Below, piece by piece: positions 26,282-34,328 of a stretch of 64,000 bases of DNA. The notes below the pieces were generated by a model that had not been told where the DNA came from, made no database searches, and worked only from the letters and a program-made list of their open reading frames with translations. Both the position numbers and the translations under genes were made by a program. How positions within the stretch are numbered: the stretch's first letter is position 1; every line of letters begins with the position of its first letter. Origin of the DNA: Dehalobacter sp. CP (GTDB lineage Bacteria > Bacillota_B > Desulfitobacteriia > Desulfitobacteriales > Syntrophobotulaceae); NCBI GenBank assembly GCA_009910795.1, contig VMEE01000052.1, positions 186,001 through 250,000 on the forward strand, in the 5' to 3' direction.

Positions 26282-27259
26282 ATGATGACCCCAAAACAGA
26301 ATGCGCTGGAATCTATCTACGGCGGAAAGCCGGAATATGTGCCGCTTTCTCACGAAGATGTTCAATTAGCCGGTATGGCTTCTCTTGATCAGGAAGCGCC
26401 GTTAATGAGAAATGGTACTGATATTTTTGGCGTTCCTTGGGTAGCAACGAAAGAAGGCAGTATACCAAAGCCAGGATTTATGTTGTTTGACGACGTTAGA
26501 GAATGGGAAAAACACGTAAAAATCCCTGATGTCGCCTCTATGGACTTTAAGGCTATGGCTGAAGCGGAAAAAAATAGGAGGCCGCCGAGTGGCGGGGAAG
26601 AGAAACTCGTTGAAATTATGGATGGCTTAGGACCATTTCAGCGGCTGGTGTCTTTTATGACCTTTGAAGAAGCACTTTGCGCTCTTGTGATGGAACCGCA
26701 GGCGTGCATGGACTTTTTTGAAGCCGTTACCGAATATAAGATCGCCTATATTAACAAATTAATCGATGCTTACAACCCGGATATTTATTGTCTTGGAGAT
26801 GACAATGCTACAGCGCGCGGATTGTTCATGTCCCCGGAGACATTTAGAAAGCTTATAAAACCTTATTGGGCAAGAATGGCGGAGGCTGTGACGAAGCGAG
26901 GCGTGCTTTTCAATATTCATGACTGCGGGAAATGCGAAGAGATTATTCCGGATATGGTCGAAATAGGTGTGAGAGTCTGGCAGTCTGCGCAGCCAATGAA
27001 TGATCTGGCCGGGATTCTTGATAAATACCGGGGACAGCTTGCAATTGAAGGCGGTTGGGATTCGTCGGGACCCCCGTCCTATATTGGCGCAGACGAAGAG
27101 ATGATCCGCGCTGAGGTTAGGCGTTGCTTGACTGAGTACAAAAAACCAGGATTTTTCTTATGGCCTTCAATTATTAACGAACGTGGCAACAGCGTCTTCG
27201 TTGGGGATGATCGATTGGGCGCATTGAGGGATGAGTGGCTTAAATACCGTATGTTCTAA
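26282..27259 (+). CDS. Uroporphyrinogen-decarboxylase-family (MtaA/CmuA-like) methyltransferase
   Basis: 325 residues; GGAGGG lies 6 nt before ATG 26282 (ATG 26285 is an alternative). The URO-D fold is seen from TPKQNALESIYGGKPEYVPL, the central DIYCLGDDNATARGLFMSPE, and the Zn-site-like stretch FNIHDCGKCEEIIPDMVEIG with His and Cys. This subfamily transfers methyl groups between corrinoid proteins and acceptors such as tetrahydrofolate or CoM rather than decarboxylating uroporphyrinogen. The corrinoid-protein and COG0523 remnants upstream, the PucR regulator and the MFS transporter downstream place it in a methoxyaromatic or methylamine-type demethylation unit that has partly decayed. Confidence 0.8.
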   Translation: MMTPKQNALESIYGGKPEYVPLSHEDVQLAGMASLDQEAPLMRNGTDIFGVPWVATKEGSIPKPGFMLFDDVREWEKHVKIPDVASMDFKAMAEAEKNRRPPSGGEEKLVEIMDGLGPFQRLVSFMTFEEALCALVMEPQACMDFFEAVTEYKIAYINKLIDAYNPDIYCLGDDNATARGLFMSPETFRKLIKPYWARMAEAVTKRGVLFNIHDCGKCEEIIPDMVEIGVRVWQSAQPMNDLAGILDKYRGQLAIEGGWDSSGPPSYIGADEEMIRAEVRRCLTEYKKPGFFLWPSIINERGNSVFVGDDRLGALRDEWLKYRMF

Positions 27260-27323
27260 AGATTGCTGACAGCTAACAAGAATTACATTGAAATATATGT
27301 AACAATAAAATGGAGGGAAAATT

Positions 27324-28514
27324 ATGCTATCAGAAAAAGAAAAGAAAAGTCCGTTTATCGTCGCATTTGCAATTATGTCGGTATATGTCATTACCATGTC
27401 GGCCGGTAATGTTTCGGCAGCACTGGCCAGTATCTCGGCGGCGTTTCCCAACGTGCCCATGTCGACAATAGCCTTAATATCAACGTTGCCGTCTTTGCTG
27501 ATGATTCCGGCATCATTGATCGCTGGTGCGTTGGCAGGGAATAAAGTTAAATACAAAACTATAATAATCATTGGTATGTTATTTTATCTTGTAGGCGGTC
27601 TTGCGCCTGTATTTGCAAATAGTATGACCGTCATTCTGATCGAAAGGGCTATATTCGGTATAGGCTTCGGCTTCATTACACCTATGGGCAATGCGCTTGT
27701 TCTCAGTGTCTACGAGGGTAACAAAAGAGCAACCATGTTGGGAATCGGATCAATGGTCATGAATTTGGGCGCGATCGTCATGCAGTTTGCGGGCGGCGCA
27801 CTGGCTGAAATCGGCTGGCAATACAGTTTCTATTCACACGCGTTGGGTATTCTTTCTTTGATCCTTGTTCTGATCTTCCTGACAGAACCGCCCAAGGTTG
27901 AACAGCCTGCGGGAGCGGAGAAACCAAAGGTCAGAATTCGCGGAGGCATTTTGCTGACAGCATTATTACTCGGCATCTATATCATTTTAATATTCCCGTC
28001 CGCCATCCTCATATCCGGATTTCTGCAAAAGAATAATTTAGGCGGTCCTGCTGTTGCCGGTATGGTGCTGTCGGTATTCACCCTGGGCGGTATGGGTGGC
28101 GGCTTTGTTTATGGTCCTTTGTTCAAAGCCATTAAGAAATATGTCGTGGCGTTAGGCTTGCTGCTCGGTGCGGTTGGTTATGCGCTGGTCATCTATTCCG
28201 GAAATATCGTTATCGTTACGATAGGCATGGGTATAGTCGGCGCTTCATTCTCTATCGTATTGCCGGCCTGTTATATGATCGCCGGCATGATTGCCAGTCC
28301 CCAGGAAGTCGCGCTCAGTACATCTGTCTTGTTGGCTGCCGTCAATATCTTTGCTTTCTTTTCAGGTTACTTTATCTCTTTTGTCGGTGCTGTTACCGGA
28401 GATATGCTTGCGATGCCGATGGTATGGTGCATGATTGGACTTGCAGTAGCGAGTATTGTATTTATCTTTGTCAATCCTTTGCCGAAACCGAAGCATGCGA
28501 CAGTAAACGAATAG
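27324..28514 (+). CDS. Major facilitator superfamily transporter
   Basis: 396 residues with about 12 hydrophobic segments, two six-helix halves separated by a charged loop (TEPPKVEQPAGAEKPKVRIRGG at ~190-211). The N terminus FIVAFAIMSVYVITMSAGNVSAAL and the ALAGNKVKYKTIIIIGML loop, a degenerate MFS motif A, support the family. The length and the short cytoplasmic tail (KPKHATVNE) are normal. It starts 64 nt after the URO-D gene, with a good ribosome site (GGAGGG), and may import the methyl-donor substrate of that enzyme (inference). Confidence 0.88.
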   Translation: MLSEKEKKSPFIVAFAIMSVYVITMSAGNVSAALASISAAFPNVPMSTIALISTLPSLLMIPASLIAGALAGNKVKYKTIIIIGMLFYLVGGLAPVFANSMTVILIERAIFGIGFGFITPMGNALVLSVYEGNKRATMLGIGSMVMNLGAIVMQFAGGALAEIGWQYSFYSHALGILSLILVLIFLTEPPKVEQPAGAEKPKVRIRGGILLTALLLGIYIILIFPSAILISGFLQKNNLGGPAVAGMVLSVFTLGGMGGGFVYGPLFKAIKKYVVALGLLLGAVGYALVIYSGNIVIVTIGMGIVGASFSIVLPACYMIAGMIASPQEVALSTSVLLAAVNIFAFFSGYFISFVGAVTGDMLAMPMVWCMIGLAVASIVFIFVNPLPKPKHATVNE

Positions 28515-28544
28515 TTACTGACTAAAACGCGGAAACAACCTTCA

Positions 28545-28583
28545 TAGATTTGCCAGAGGTATGCCATACCCCTGGCAAATCTA
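28545..28583 (+). terminator. Stem-loop after the MFS gene
   Basis: TAGATTTGCCAG (28545-28556) pairs perfectly with CTGGCAAATCTA (28572-28583). No T-run follows, so termination is uncertain. Confidence 0.5.
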
Positions 28584-28617
28584 AAGCAACAGAATTGGTA
28601 AGAAAGAAGGTTTTGTT

Positions 28618-29007
28618 ATGATCTATTTTTCAGAAAAGTATGTTGAAATATCTTGGGATGAAGTTAATCGTGCTGTTGTAGTAATATTTAAGGGTTATAT
28701 GAGCAGCGAGCAGCTCAGGGAAGCATTCGAAAAAACCATAGAATGTGGCTTAAAGTACCGAGCAAAAAAATGTTTAACAGATAACAGAAATTTTACAACA
28801 ATAAGACCAGACGACCAAAAATGGCTGGAAGAAGTTTACATTCCCGAAGCAGCCAGAGCCGGGTTTACTAAGATAGCACAAATTTTACCTCAAAATATTA
28901 TACAGAAGCAAGTTTTAAACAAATTGGGAACATATACCAAGTCTTTAATCGATTTTCATTATTGTGCAAGCTTTGAGGAAGCTGCTGCTTGGCTAAAAAA
29001 GCAGTAA
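28618..29007 (+). CDS. STAS-like small protein of unknown function
   Basis: 129 residues, GAAAGAAGG before ATG 28618. The sequence alternates strands and helices: VEISWDEVNRAVVVIFKGYMS, then EQLREAFEKTIECGLKYRAKKCLTDNRN, IRPDDQKWLEEVYIPEAARAG and a C-terminal helix FEEAAAWLKKQ. This resembles the small SpoIIAA/STAS-like proteins found alone or near sensors, where the D in TDNRN sits at a strand end. No enzyme motif was found. It lies between two terminator-like stems, so it is probably monocistronic. Confidence 0.6.
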   Translation: MIYFSEKYVEISWDEVNRAVVVIFKGYMSSEQLREAFEKTIECGLKYRAKKCLTDNRNFTTIRPDDQKWLEEVYIPEAARAGFTKIAQILPQNIIQKQVLNKLGTYTKSLIDFHYCASFEEAAAWLKKQ

Positions 29008-29070
29008 TAATGGTGATCATAGAACCGGCATGAGGGTTCTATGGAGCTGATATCGTTCTTATCATGGGAA

Positions 29071-29101
29071 TAACGCCCCGGAATCATCAATTCCGGGGCG
29101 T
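29071..29101. terminator. GC-rich stem-loop between convergent genes
   Basis: AACGCCCCGGAAT (29072-29084) pairs with ATTCCGGGGCGT (29090-29101). The stem is very stable but is followed only by a weak T-rich stretch; it would serve both the STAS-like gene and the minus-strand remnant. Confidence 0.6.
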
Positions 29102-29156
29102 CATACAGTTATTACCAAGAGTTTTGTTTCTACGGATTTTTGCGGTTTAATACACT

Positions 29157-29360
29157 TTAGCTCATTTTACTCAATCGTTCGATCCGATAAGACATTAGAA
29201 TATGAAGCCTGATATCGGGAGAATCCAAATCCAGCCCTGTTAACTCGCTGATTCTTTCAATTCTGTATAAGAGATAGTTACGGTGGATAAAAAGTTTCTC
29301 TGCTGTTTTAACATAATTTCTTTCGCATTGGAGATATGTTTCCAATGTTAGAAGCTTTAT
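29157..29360 (-). pseudogene. PucR-type regulator, only the C-terminal HTH left
   Basis: The minus-strand frame 29360-29157 encodes TLETYLQCERNYVKTAEKLFIHRNYLLYRIERISEL, the same PucR helix-turn-helix as in the intact regulator at 23981-25432. The frame is closed upstream by a TAA at 29363-29361 and lacks a start and ribosome site, so the sensory part is deleted. Confidence 0.8.
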
Positions 29361-29440
29361 TTAAGTGGATTTGCGTTTTTTAAAGGTATTTTTGAGTTGA
29401 GGAACACAACCAGCTAACCCCTTGCAAACACAAGAGAACA

Positions 29441-29474
29441 AAAATCCCGCCTCTAATCTAATGGAGGTGGGATT
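29441..29474 (-). terminator. Terminator of the structured RNA gene
   Basis: On the minus strand AATCCCACCTC pairs with GAGGCGGGATT (one mismatch), followed by TTTTTG. It lies 26 nt after the CCA end of the RNA. Confidence 0.8.
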
Positions 29475-29499
29475 CATTGTATTATCTGTGCAGATGATG

Positions 29500-29735
29500 T
29501 GGAGCAGGATACGGGAATCGAACCCGCGTGCTGAAGCTGATGGCTTCAATGATCTCTAGGAACCTCGACAACTAACGACAAACCGATAATTTCACTGCAC
29601 ACCTCTCATTCTACTAAGCCTAGCTCTTATTACATCAGCGTTCGGAACACCAGATTATTCACATCGCCGGCTTGCAGAAAATCTCCGTCGGCATGTGCTA
29701 GGCCCGTCTTGCCAGAATGAGAAAGGGACGTTATA
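29500..29735 (-). ncRNA. Structured non-coding RNA with a tRNA-like T-arm and CCA end
   Basis: The minus-strand transcript of about 236 nt is delimited by a promoter (GAGACA, 17 nt, TATATA) upstream of 29735 and a terminator at 29474-29441. The 5' part (29714-29726) pairs with 29602-29612 (AGAATGAGAGG), and GGCCTAGC pairs with GCTAGGC inside it. The 3' end is tRNA-like: hairpin GAAGC/GCTTC, then a T-arm GCGGG-TTCGATT-CCCGT (29511-29527), a 7-nt acceptor strand ATCCTGC, T and CCA at 29500. No matching 5' acceptor strand or D-arm was found, so it is not a normal tRNA, and it lacks the GGATTCGAC start and Ala-rich tag of tmRNA. A raiA-type or other large Clostridial RNA is possible. Confidence 0.6.
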
Positions 29736-30158
29736 ATGCTATATAGTGTATACATAAGCTGTTGTCTCAGTATTTTGATGTGTGTATACCAACACTTTTA
29801 CCGACTGTGAACATAGCGTTGCCATAACGATTGCTGAATCTAAAGTATGCGAGCATAGTATAAATATTGCTACTAATGATACTATTTTGATACTGAAAAT
29901 TCCAGAAGCGAAAAATAATCCGGATAGAACAAAGAAAAAAGCAGCTTAAGTTAAATAGAAGTTAAACAAATATGTTTAGTAATTAGAAAAACTTGTCGAG
30001 TGGGAATAAACGGAAAGCCTATAGGTGATATCAGTAAGCCATGGTATATTAATATTGAAGCCACCAACTCTAATCGCTAACAAGGTAGGTTTTATGGGTA
30101 TATCAGAAAGTATAATTATTTTCTGGTATATCTAAGTGCAACTAAGCAGCCGCCAAAG
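29736..30158 (+). other. Non-coding stretch before the small membrane protein genes
   Basis: It holds the minus-strand RNA promoter near its left end and a frame of 55 codons (GTG 29782 to TAA 29947-29949) with two CEHS segments but no ribosome site. GTATATCAGAAA and TTTCTGGTATAT (about 30100-30139) form an imperfect inverted repeat. No supported gene. Confidence 0.4.
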
Positions 30159-30185
30159 ACTTGGCATCAGCCAAGTTTTCTTTAT
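30159..30185 (+). terminator. Small terminator or attenuator before a membrane protein gene
   Basis: ACTTGGC-ATCA-GCCAAGT followed by TTTCTTT sits 18 nt before the start of the next gene, so it could act as an attenuator in that gene's leader. Confidence 0.55.
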
Positions 30186-30202
30186 AAAAAGGGGTGAATG
30201 TC

Positions 30203-30523
30203 ATGAGAATCACGATTTTACCCAAAAGCAAGTCCGGCAGAAAATCCTTCATTCTGGTGATTGTCAGCTGGATTTTGTTTGTCGTGGGTTCCGTACTTCC
30301 ATACAAGGAAGGGTACTCCGGCTTAGAACTGATCTCGCATAATCCCCTGCAGGTTGTCATTACCGTTCTGATCTTTGCCGCGGGCATCGCAGCGGCCGTT
30401 ATTGGACTGAAGGCTGTTATCAGGAACAAAGAACGGTCGATCCTGGTTTTTCTGGTGATTCTGATTGGCGTGAATTATATCCTGAGTTTTTGGGGCGTCG
30501 CTGTGAACGTGTTTTTTAGCTAA
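30203..30523 (+). CDS. Small three-helix membrane protein
   Basis: 106 residues from ATG 30203 with AAAAAGGGG upstream. A basic start containing LPKSKSGRKS is followed by three hydrophobic segments: FILVIVSWILFVVGSVLPY, VVITVLIFAAGIAAAVIGL and ILVFLVILIGVNYILSFWG. A short basic loop RNKERS precedes the third. The next gene encodes a shorter paralogue with the same SGR start and RKERAILVFLPILVG block. The family is not identified; a role in envelope physiology is only a guess. Confidence 0.7.
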   Translation: MRITILPKSKSGRKSFILVIVSWILFVVGSVLPYKEGYSGLELISHNPLQVVITVLIFAAGIAAAVIGLKAVIRNKERSILVFLVILIGVNYILSFWGVAVNVFFS

Positions 30524-30668
30524 ACATCTCTTTTAAAAGTTAAGTTCTATAGTTAAACAGCTAAATGATAAACAGCTTATTTATCAATGATTAAAAACGA
30601 TCAAAATAATTTTTGAGCATATACAATAATAAGGTCGAAGGTATTAAGTGACAGGAAGGGACGATCAT

Positions 30669-30935
30669 ATGAAGACAAAGTTATGGCCCCAATCCCGTTC
30701 CGGCCGATGGTCGGCTGGACTGAGCATTGCTTTTATTGTATTGATCATGCTGAAAATGATGGGCGCACTGCCTTTGCCGACGTTTGCAGTAGCTGCATTG
30801 GGATTAGCAGGCTTTATTGCCGGAATTGCGGCAATTGTTGGGAGAAAGGAAAGAGCGATCCTGGTGTTTCTGCCAATACTCGTAGGATTGCTGATTATCT
30901 CCTGGACTGTGGCTGAGATTGTTTATCCGCATTAG
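30669..30935 (+). CDS. Small membrane protein, paralogue of the preceding gene
   Basis: 88 residues from ATG 30669 with a GGAAGGGA site upstream. It has the same layout as its neighbour: LWPQSRSGRWS start, then SIAFIVLIMLKMMGALPLPTF, VAALGLAGFIAGIAAIV, the basic GRKERA loop and ILVFLPILVGLLIISW. It looks like a tandem duplication that has diverged. The prepilin peptidase gene follows after 39 nt and may be co-transcribed. Confidence 0.7.
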   Translation: MKTKLWPQSRSGRWSAGLSIAFIVLIMLKMMGALPLPTFAVAALGLAGFIAGIAAIVGRKERAILVFLPILVGLLIISWTVAEIVYPH

Positions 30936-30974
30936 GCCTTTAATTAATTCCAACATTAAAAAGGTGGTACTGTC

Positions 30975-31736
30975 TTGATCGGAAATATTATCATTTCTTT
31001 CATTGTGCTGCTGTATGGTTTGGTCATCGGCAGTTTTCTGAATGTGTGCATTTACCGGATTCCAATAGGAAAAAGCGTTGTCAGTGGCAGATCCTATTGC
31101 CCGCACTGTGATACGCTGATTCCGTGGTATCTGAACATCCCTGTTTTCAGCTACTTCTTTCTGCGGGGGCGCTGCAAAAACTGCCGGGGCCCGATCTCCC
31201 CGGTCTATCCCGCAGTCGAACTGCTGAACGGGGTCTTGTACCTGATTGTCTGGTTTACCAATGGACTGAGCCTGGAAAGTGTTTTTCTGGCAATGCTTTT
31301 GTCTGTGCTGATTGTCGTGTCGTTTATTGACTGGCAGAAAAGGGTGATTCCGAATAAGCTGGTCGTTTTTTTGTTGGGATTAAGTGTTTTGCACGGCGTT
31401 TATCAGAGCGTGTATTTTGGAGCTGTGTGGTATACTTGGGTCATTGGTTTTTTTGCGGCTTCCGTACCGCTTTTTCTTCTGAGCTTGTTTTTCCCCGATG
31501 GCCTAGGCGGAGGAGATATCAAGCTGATGGCTGCAGCAGGGCTTTTTATGGGCCCGCCGGTGCTGTTGGCGTTGTTCCTTGGTTCGTTGTATGCAGGTCT
31601 TACTGCGCTGTTACTGATCACAGTCAAAAAAAGATCGCCGAAATCAGAGATTCCTTTCGGACCGTTTCTGTCCCTCGGAATATTTACCGCAATGATCTTT
31701 GGAGAGCAGATCTTTCTATCCGCTGTGTCAGTATAA
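30975..31736 (+). CDS. Prepilin peptidase (PilD/ComC family)
   Basis: 253 residues from TTG 30975, seven bases after AAGGTGG. The N-terminal methyltransferase-type region has the signature GSFLNVCIYRIP and a zinc-binding set CPHC...CKNC (CPHCDTLIPWY and CKNCRGPISP). The catalytic aspartates lie in VVSFIDWQKRVIPNKL and GLGGGDIKLMAAAG (GxGD). It is a membrane aspartic peptidase that processes type IV prepilin-like signal peptides and can N-methylate the new N terminus. No pilin genes are in the window. The length is typical. Confidence 0.92.
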   Translation: MIGNIIISFIVLLYGLVIGSFLNVCIYRIPIGKSVVSGRSYCPHCDTLIPWYLNIPVFSYFFLRGRCKNCRGPISPVYPAVELLNGVLYLIVWFTNGLSLESVFLAMLLSVLIVVSFIDWQKRVIPNKLVVFLLGLSVLHGVYQSVYFGAVWYTWVIGFFAASVPLFLLSLFFPDGLGGGDIKLMAAAGLFMGPPVLLALFLGSLYAGLTALLLITVKKRSPKSEIPFGPFLSLGIFTAMIFGEQIFLSAVSV

Positions 31737-31848
31737 TGGGAAATAGACGGAATACGGATAGTATATGAGTAATACGTTCTATAATAATGTAAGTAATTTG
31801 AGAATGACGATATGAGTAATGAAGAAAACAAGATAATGGCTGACCAGA

Positions 31849-31886
31849 AATGCAATGAACATGCAGAAGTTCATTGCATTATTTTA
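31849..31886 (+). terminator. Rho-independent terminator
   Basis: AATGCAATGAAC (31849-31860) pairs perfectly with GTTCATTGCATT (31869-31880), followed by ATTTTA, about 110 nt after the prepilin peptidase gene. Confidence 0.8.
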
Positions 31887-32022
31887 TGCCCGCGCTCTTG
31901 TCTGAATAAATCTATGCTATTTTTCCAAACTATTACTGAATAGTTCTTTGCCCTGAAAATAACCACGTCTTGAAACGATCAGAAAAATCATTGCTGTTAT
32001 CGGAAAGGATCGTGTACCTGCT

Positions 32023-32550
32023 ATGACTAAGCCACAGGCAATCGATGTTATGGAACCAACCAATGAAAATCTGCCCAGAGAAAAATTCGAGGAACTGGAA
32101 GCTTTTATTAACAGTTTACCAACAACGAAAAGCGCTCTGATTGAAATCTTACATAAGGCCCAGAATATTTTCGGTTATTTACCGAGGGATGTACAACTTT
32201 TTATTGCCCGGAAATTAGGAATTTCGGGAGCGGAAGTATTCGGAGTCGTCAGCTTTTATTCCTACTTTACAACCAAGCCAAGGGGAAAACATACGATCAG
32301 TGTCTGTATGGGGACTGCTTGCTTTGTTAAAGGGGCGGATAAAATTATGGAAAGACTGAAAGAAAAGCTTGGTATTGAATCCAATGAAATTACACCTGAC
32401 GGTCTTTTCGGTCTGAAAGATGTTCGTTGCATCGGCACTTGCGGCATGGCTCCCGTTATGATGATTGATGACAAAGTATTTGGCCGGGTGAGAGAAGAGG
32501 ACCTGGATACCATCCTCGAATCATACCGCCGGAAGGAGATACAGGTATGA
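32023..32550 (+). CDS. hydC: NuoE-like subunit of [FeFe] hydrogenase (HydC type)
   Basis: 175 residues from ATG 32023. The thioredoxin-like [2Fe-2S] fold shows LIEILHKAQNIFGYLP, then the Cys pairs CMGTACFVKG and CIGTCGMAP. It is a close relative of the subunit at 2997, but with a longer N-terminal lead lacking the CKCC cluster. It overlaps the next gene by 4 nt (ATGA), indicating translational coupling. In the trimeric/tetrameric bifurcating hydrogenases this subunit connects the flavin subunit to the hydrogenase. The whole gene set 32023-36113 appears to be one operon. Confidence 0.9.
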   Translation: MTKPQAIDVMEPTNENLPREKFEELEAFINSLPTTKSALIEILHKAQNIFGYLPRDVQLFIARKLGISGAEVFGVVSFYSYFTTKPRGKHTISVCMGTACFVKGADKIMERLKEKLGIESNEITPDGLFGLKDVRCIGTCGMAPVMMIDDKVFGRVREEDLDTILESYRRKEIQV

Positions 32551-32939
32551 AGGTTGGTTCGTTGGAGGACTTAAGAAGAATTAAAGAAGAATACCAAAAA
32601 AATATAAATATAGGACAAGGCGGCCAAAAGCCGGAAGGACAAATCAAAATTCTTGTGGGGATGGGCACCTGCGGCATCTCATCAGGTTCAAGGGAGACCT
32701 ACAATACTTTTTTGGATGAGATCACTGCCCAGAACATAACCAATGCTAAAGTTGTTCCAGTTGGTTGCATTGGCTGCTGTCACTCGGAACCAACTGTTCA
32801 GGTAAATAAACAGGGCGAACAACCGGTTCTCTATGGCAATGTAACCAAAGACAAGGTTCTGGAAATTATGGAGCAGCATATTAAACACGGCAAAGCAGTT
32901 GAAAATCTCTCATTGGAAATAAACTTTGACCGGGTGTAG
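32547..32939 (+). CDS. Thioredoxin-like [2Fe-2S] ferredoxin, separate HydB N-domain
   Basis: 130 residues. The thioredoxin-like [2Fe-2S] pattern is present: C-x(4)-C-type site in VGMGTCGISSGSRETYNTF and CIGCC in VPVGCIGCCHSEPTV, followed by VLEIMEQHIKHGK. This corresponds to the N-terminal domain that is fused to NuoF in the formate dehydrogenase flavin subunit at 3508. Here it is a separate protein, placed between the HydC- and HydB-like genes, so the hydrogenase probably has four subunits. It is translationally coupled to the gene before it. Confidence 0.85.
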   Translation: MKVGSLEDLRRIKEEYQKNINIGQGGQKPEGQIKILVGMGTCGISSGSRETYNTFLDEITAQNITNAKVVPVGCIGCCHSEPTVQVNKQGEQPVLYGNVTKDKVLEIMEQHIKHGKAVENLSLEINFDRV

Positions 32940-32985
32940 AAGCGGGCGCAGATTACAAAGTACGTAAATTTGTTTGGAGGCTATG

Positions 32986-34317
32986 ATGTCAGAAACAGCA
33001 AAAAATCCGAAACAGTACCGAATTGCCCTGCGCAATTGCGGTCTGATTAACCCGGAAAATATCTTGGATTATATTGCGGTCGGAGGCTATGAGGCCTTGG
33101 GAAGAGTGCTGACAACAATGTCCCAGGATCAGGTCATAGACGAAATAAAAAAATCCGGGCTGCGAGGCCGCGGCGGCGGAGGATTCCCCACAGGTCTCAA
33201 ATGGGAAATTACAAAGAATCAAGAAAACAAGGACAAATATATTATTTGCAATGCAGACGAAGGTGACCCCGGGGCCTTCATGGACCGGAGCATCCTGGAG
33301 GGCGATCCTCATTCCGTTTTAGAGGCCATGGTGATCGGTGGCTATGCGATTGGCGCCGCCACTGGATTCATTTACATTCGGGCCGAATACCCGTTGGCAA
33401 TTTCTAGGCTACAAATTGCTTTGCGGCAGGCCCGAGAATTGGGCTTCCTGGGCGAAAATATTTTCAACACGTCTTTTTCCTTTGATATCCAGTTGAAATA
33501 TGGAGCCGGGGCTTTTGTCTGCGGGGAAGAAACAGCGCTCATTAACTCCTGTGAAGGAAAACGCGGTGAGCCAAATTTTAAACCGCCTTATCCTGCGGAA
33601 GAAGGATATTGGGGCTGTCCGACCTGTGTAAACAATGTGGAGACGTTTGCCAATATTTCTCCGATTATCCTCAAAGGGAGCAGTTGGTTCGCTTCCATTG
33701 GCACTGAGAAAAGTAAAGGGACCAAGGTTTTTGCGCTGGTCGGTAAAGTCAAGAATGTTGGCCTGGTCGAAGTCCCCATGGGAACAACCTTACGAGAAAT
33801 TATCTTTCAAATTGGCGGAGGTATCCCCAACGGCCACAAATTCAAAGCCGTTCAAACAGGGGGACCGTCCGGAGGCGTGATCCCGGAGAAACACCTGGAC
33901 ATTCCTTTAGACTATGATAACCTGCTCAGTATCGGTTCCATGATGGGATCAGGGGGCATGATCATCATGGATGAAACCGATAATATGGTCAATATCGCCA
34001 AGTTTTACCTGGAGTTTACGATGGATGAATCCTGTGGCCGCTGCACCCCCTGCCGGATCGGTACCAAGCGGTTATATGAAAAGCTGAATCTAATTACCCG
34101 CCGCAAAGGAACGATGGCGGATTTAGATGCCATCAAACAGCTCGCTTACATGGTTAAAGGTAGTTCGCTCTGCGGGCTTGGTCAGACTGCGCCCAGCCCG
34201 GTCATCAGTACCATGAAATATTTTTGGGACGAATACCTGGCCCTGATCAAAGACATCGACCATCCTCGAGGGGAAGGCCATTATCAAGCAAAGAATAAAA
34301 TTGGTCTGAAATCATAA
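32986..34317 (+). CDS. hydB: NuoF-like flavin subunit of [FeFe] hydrogenase (HydB type)
   Basis: 443 residues from ATG 32986, 5 nt after GGAGG (the previous ATG is too close). The NuoF core carries GRGGGGFPTGLKW, NADEGDPGAFMDRS, the SLBB region and the CGRCTPCRIGTKR [4Fe-4S] site. It binds FMN and NAD(P)H. Compared with the formate dehydrogenase homologue at 3508 it lacks the N-terminal thioredoxin-like domain, here a separate gene, and the C-terminal 2x[4Fe-4S] ferredoxin domain. The missing ferredoxin module makes its electron path differ from canonical HydB; whether bifurcation still occurs cannot be told from sequence. Confidence 0.9.
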   Translation: MSETAKNPKQYRIALRNCGLINPENILDYIAVGGYEALGRVLTTMSQDQVIDEIKKSGLRGRGGGGFPTGLKWEITKNQENKDKYIICNADEGDPGAFMDRSILEGDPHSVLEAMVIGGYAIGAATGFIYIRAEYPLAISRLQIALRQARELGFLGENIFNTSFSFDIQLKYGAGAFVCGEETALINSCEGKRGEPNFKPPYPAEEGYWGCPTCVNNVETFANISPIILKGSSWFASIGTEKSKGTKVFALVGKVKNVGLVEVPMGTTLREIIFQIGGGIPNGHKFKAVQTGGPSGGVIPEKHLDIPLDYDNLLSIGSMMGSGGMIIMDETDNMVNIAKFYLEFTMDESCGRCTPCRIGTKRLYEKLNLITRRKGTMADLDAIKQLAYMVKGSSLCGLGQTAPSPVISTMKYFWDEYLALIKDIDHPRGEGHYQAKNKIGLKS

Positions 34318-34328
34318 GGAGGCTAACC

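Noticed and set aside
29500..29560. tRNA gene (Ser/Leu/Sec-like long variable arm)
   Set aside because: Only the 3' half is present; no acceptor 5' strand GCAGGAT, D-arm or anticodon arm upstream.
29500..29800. tmRNA (ssrA)
   Set aside because: The 3' T-arm and a TAATAA fit, but there is no GGATTCGAC 5' domain or matching acceptor strand. The 3' end is T-CCA rather than A-CCA, and no tag ending in LAA can be read.
29782..29949. Small ORF with two CEHS segments
   Set aside because: No ribosome site and no recognised family; kept only as a note in the intergenic entry.
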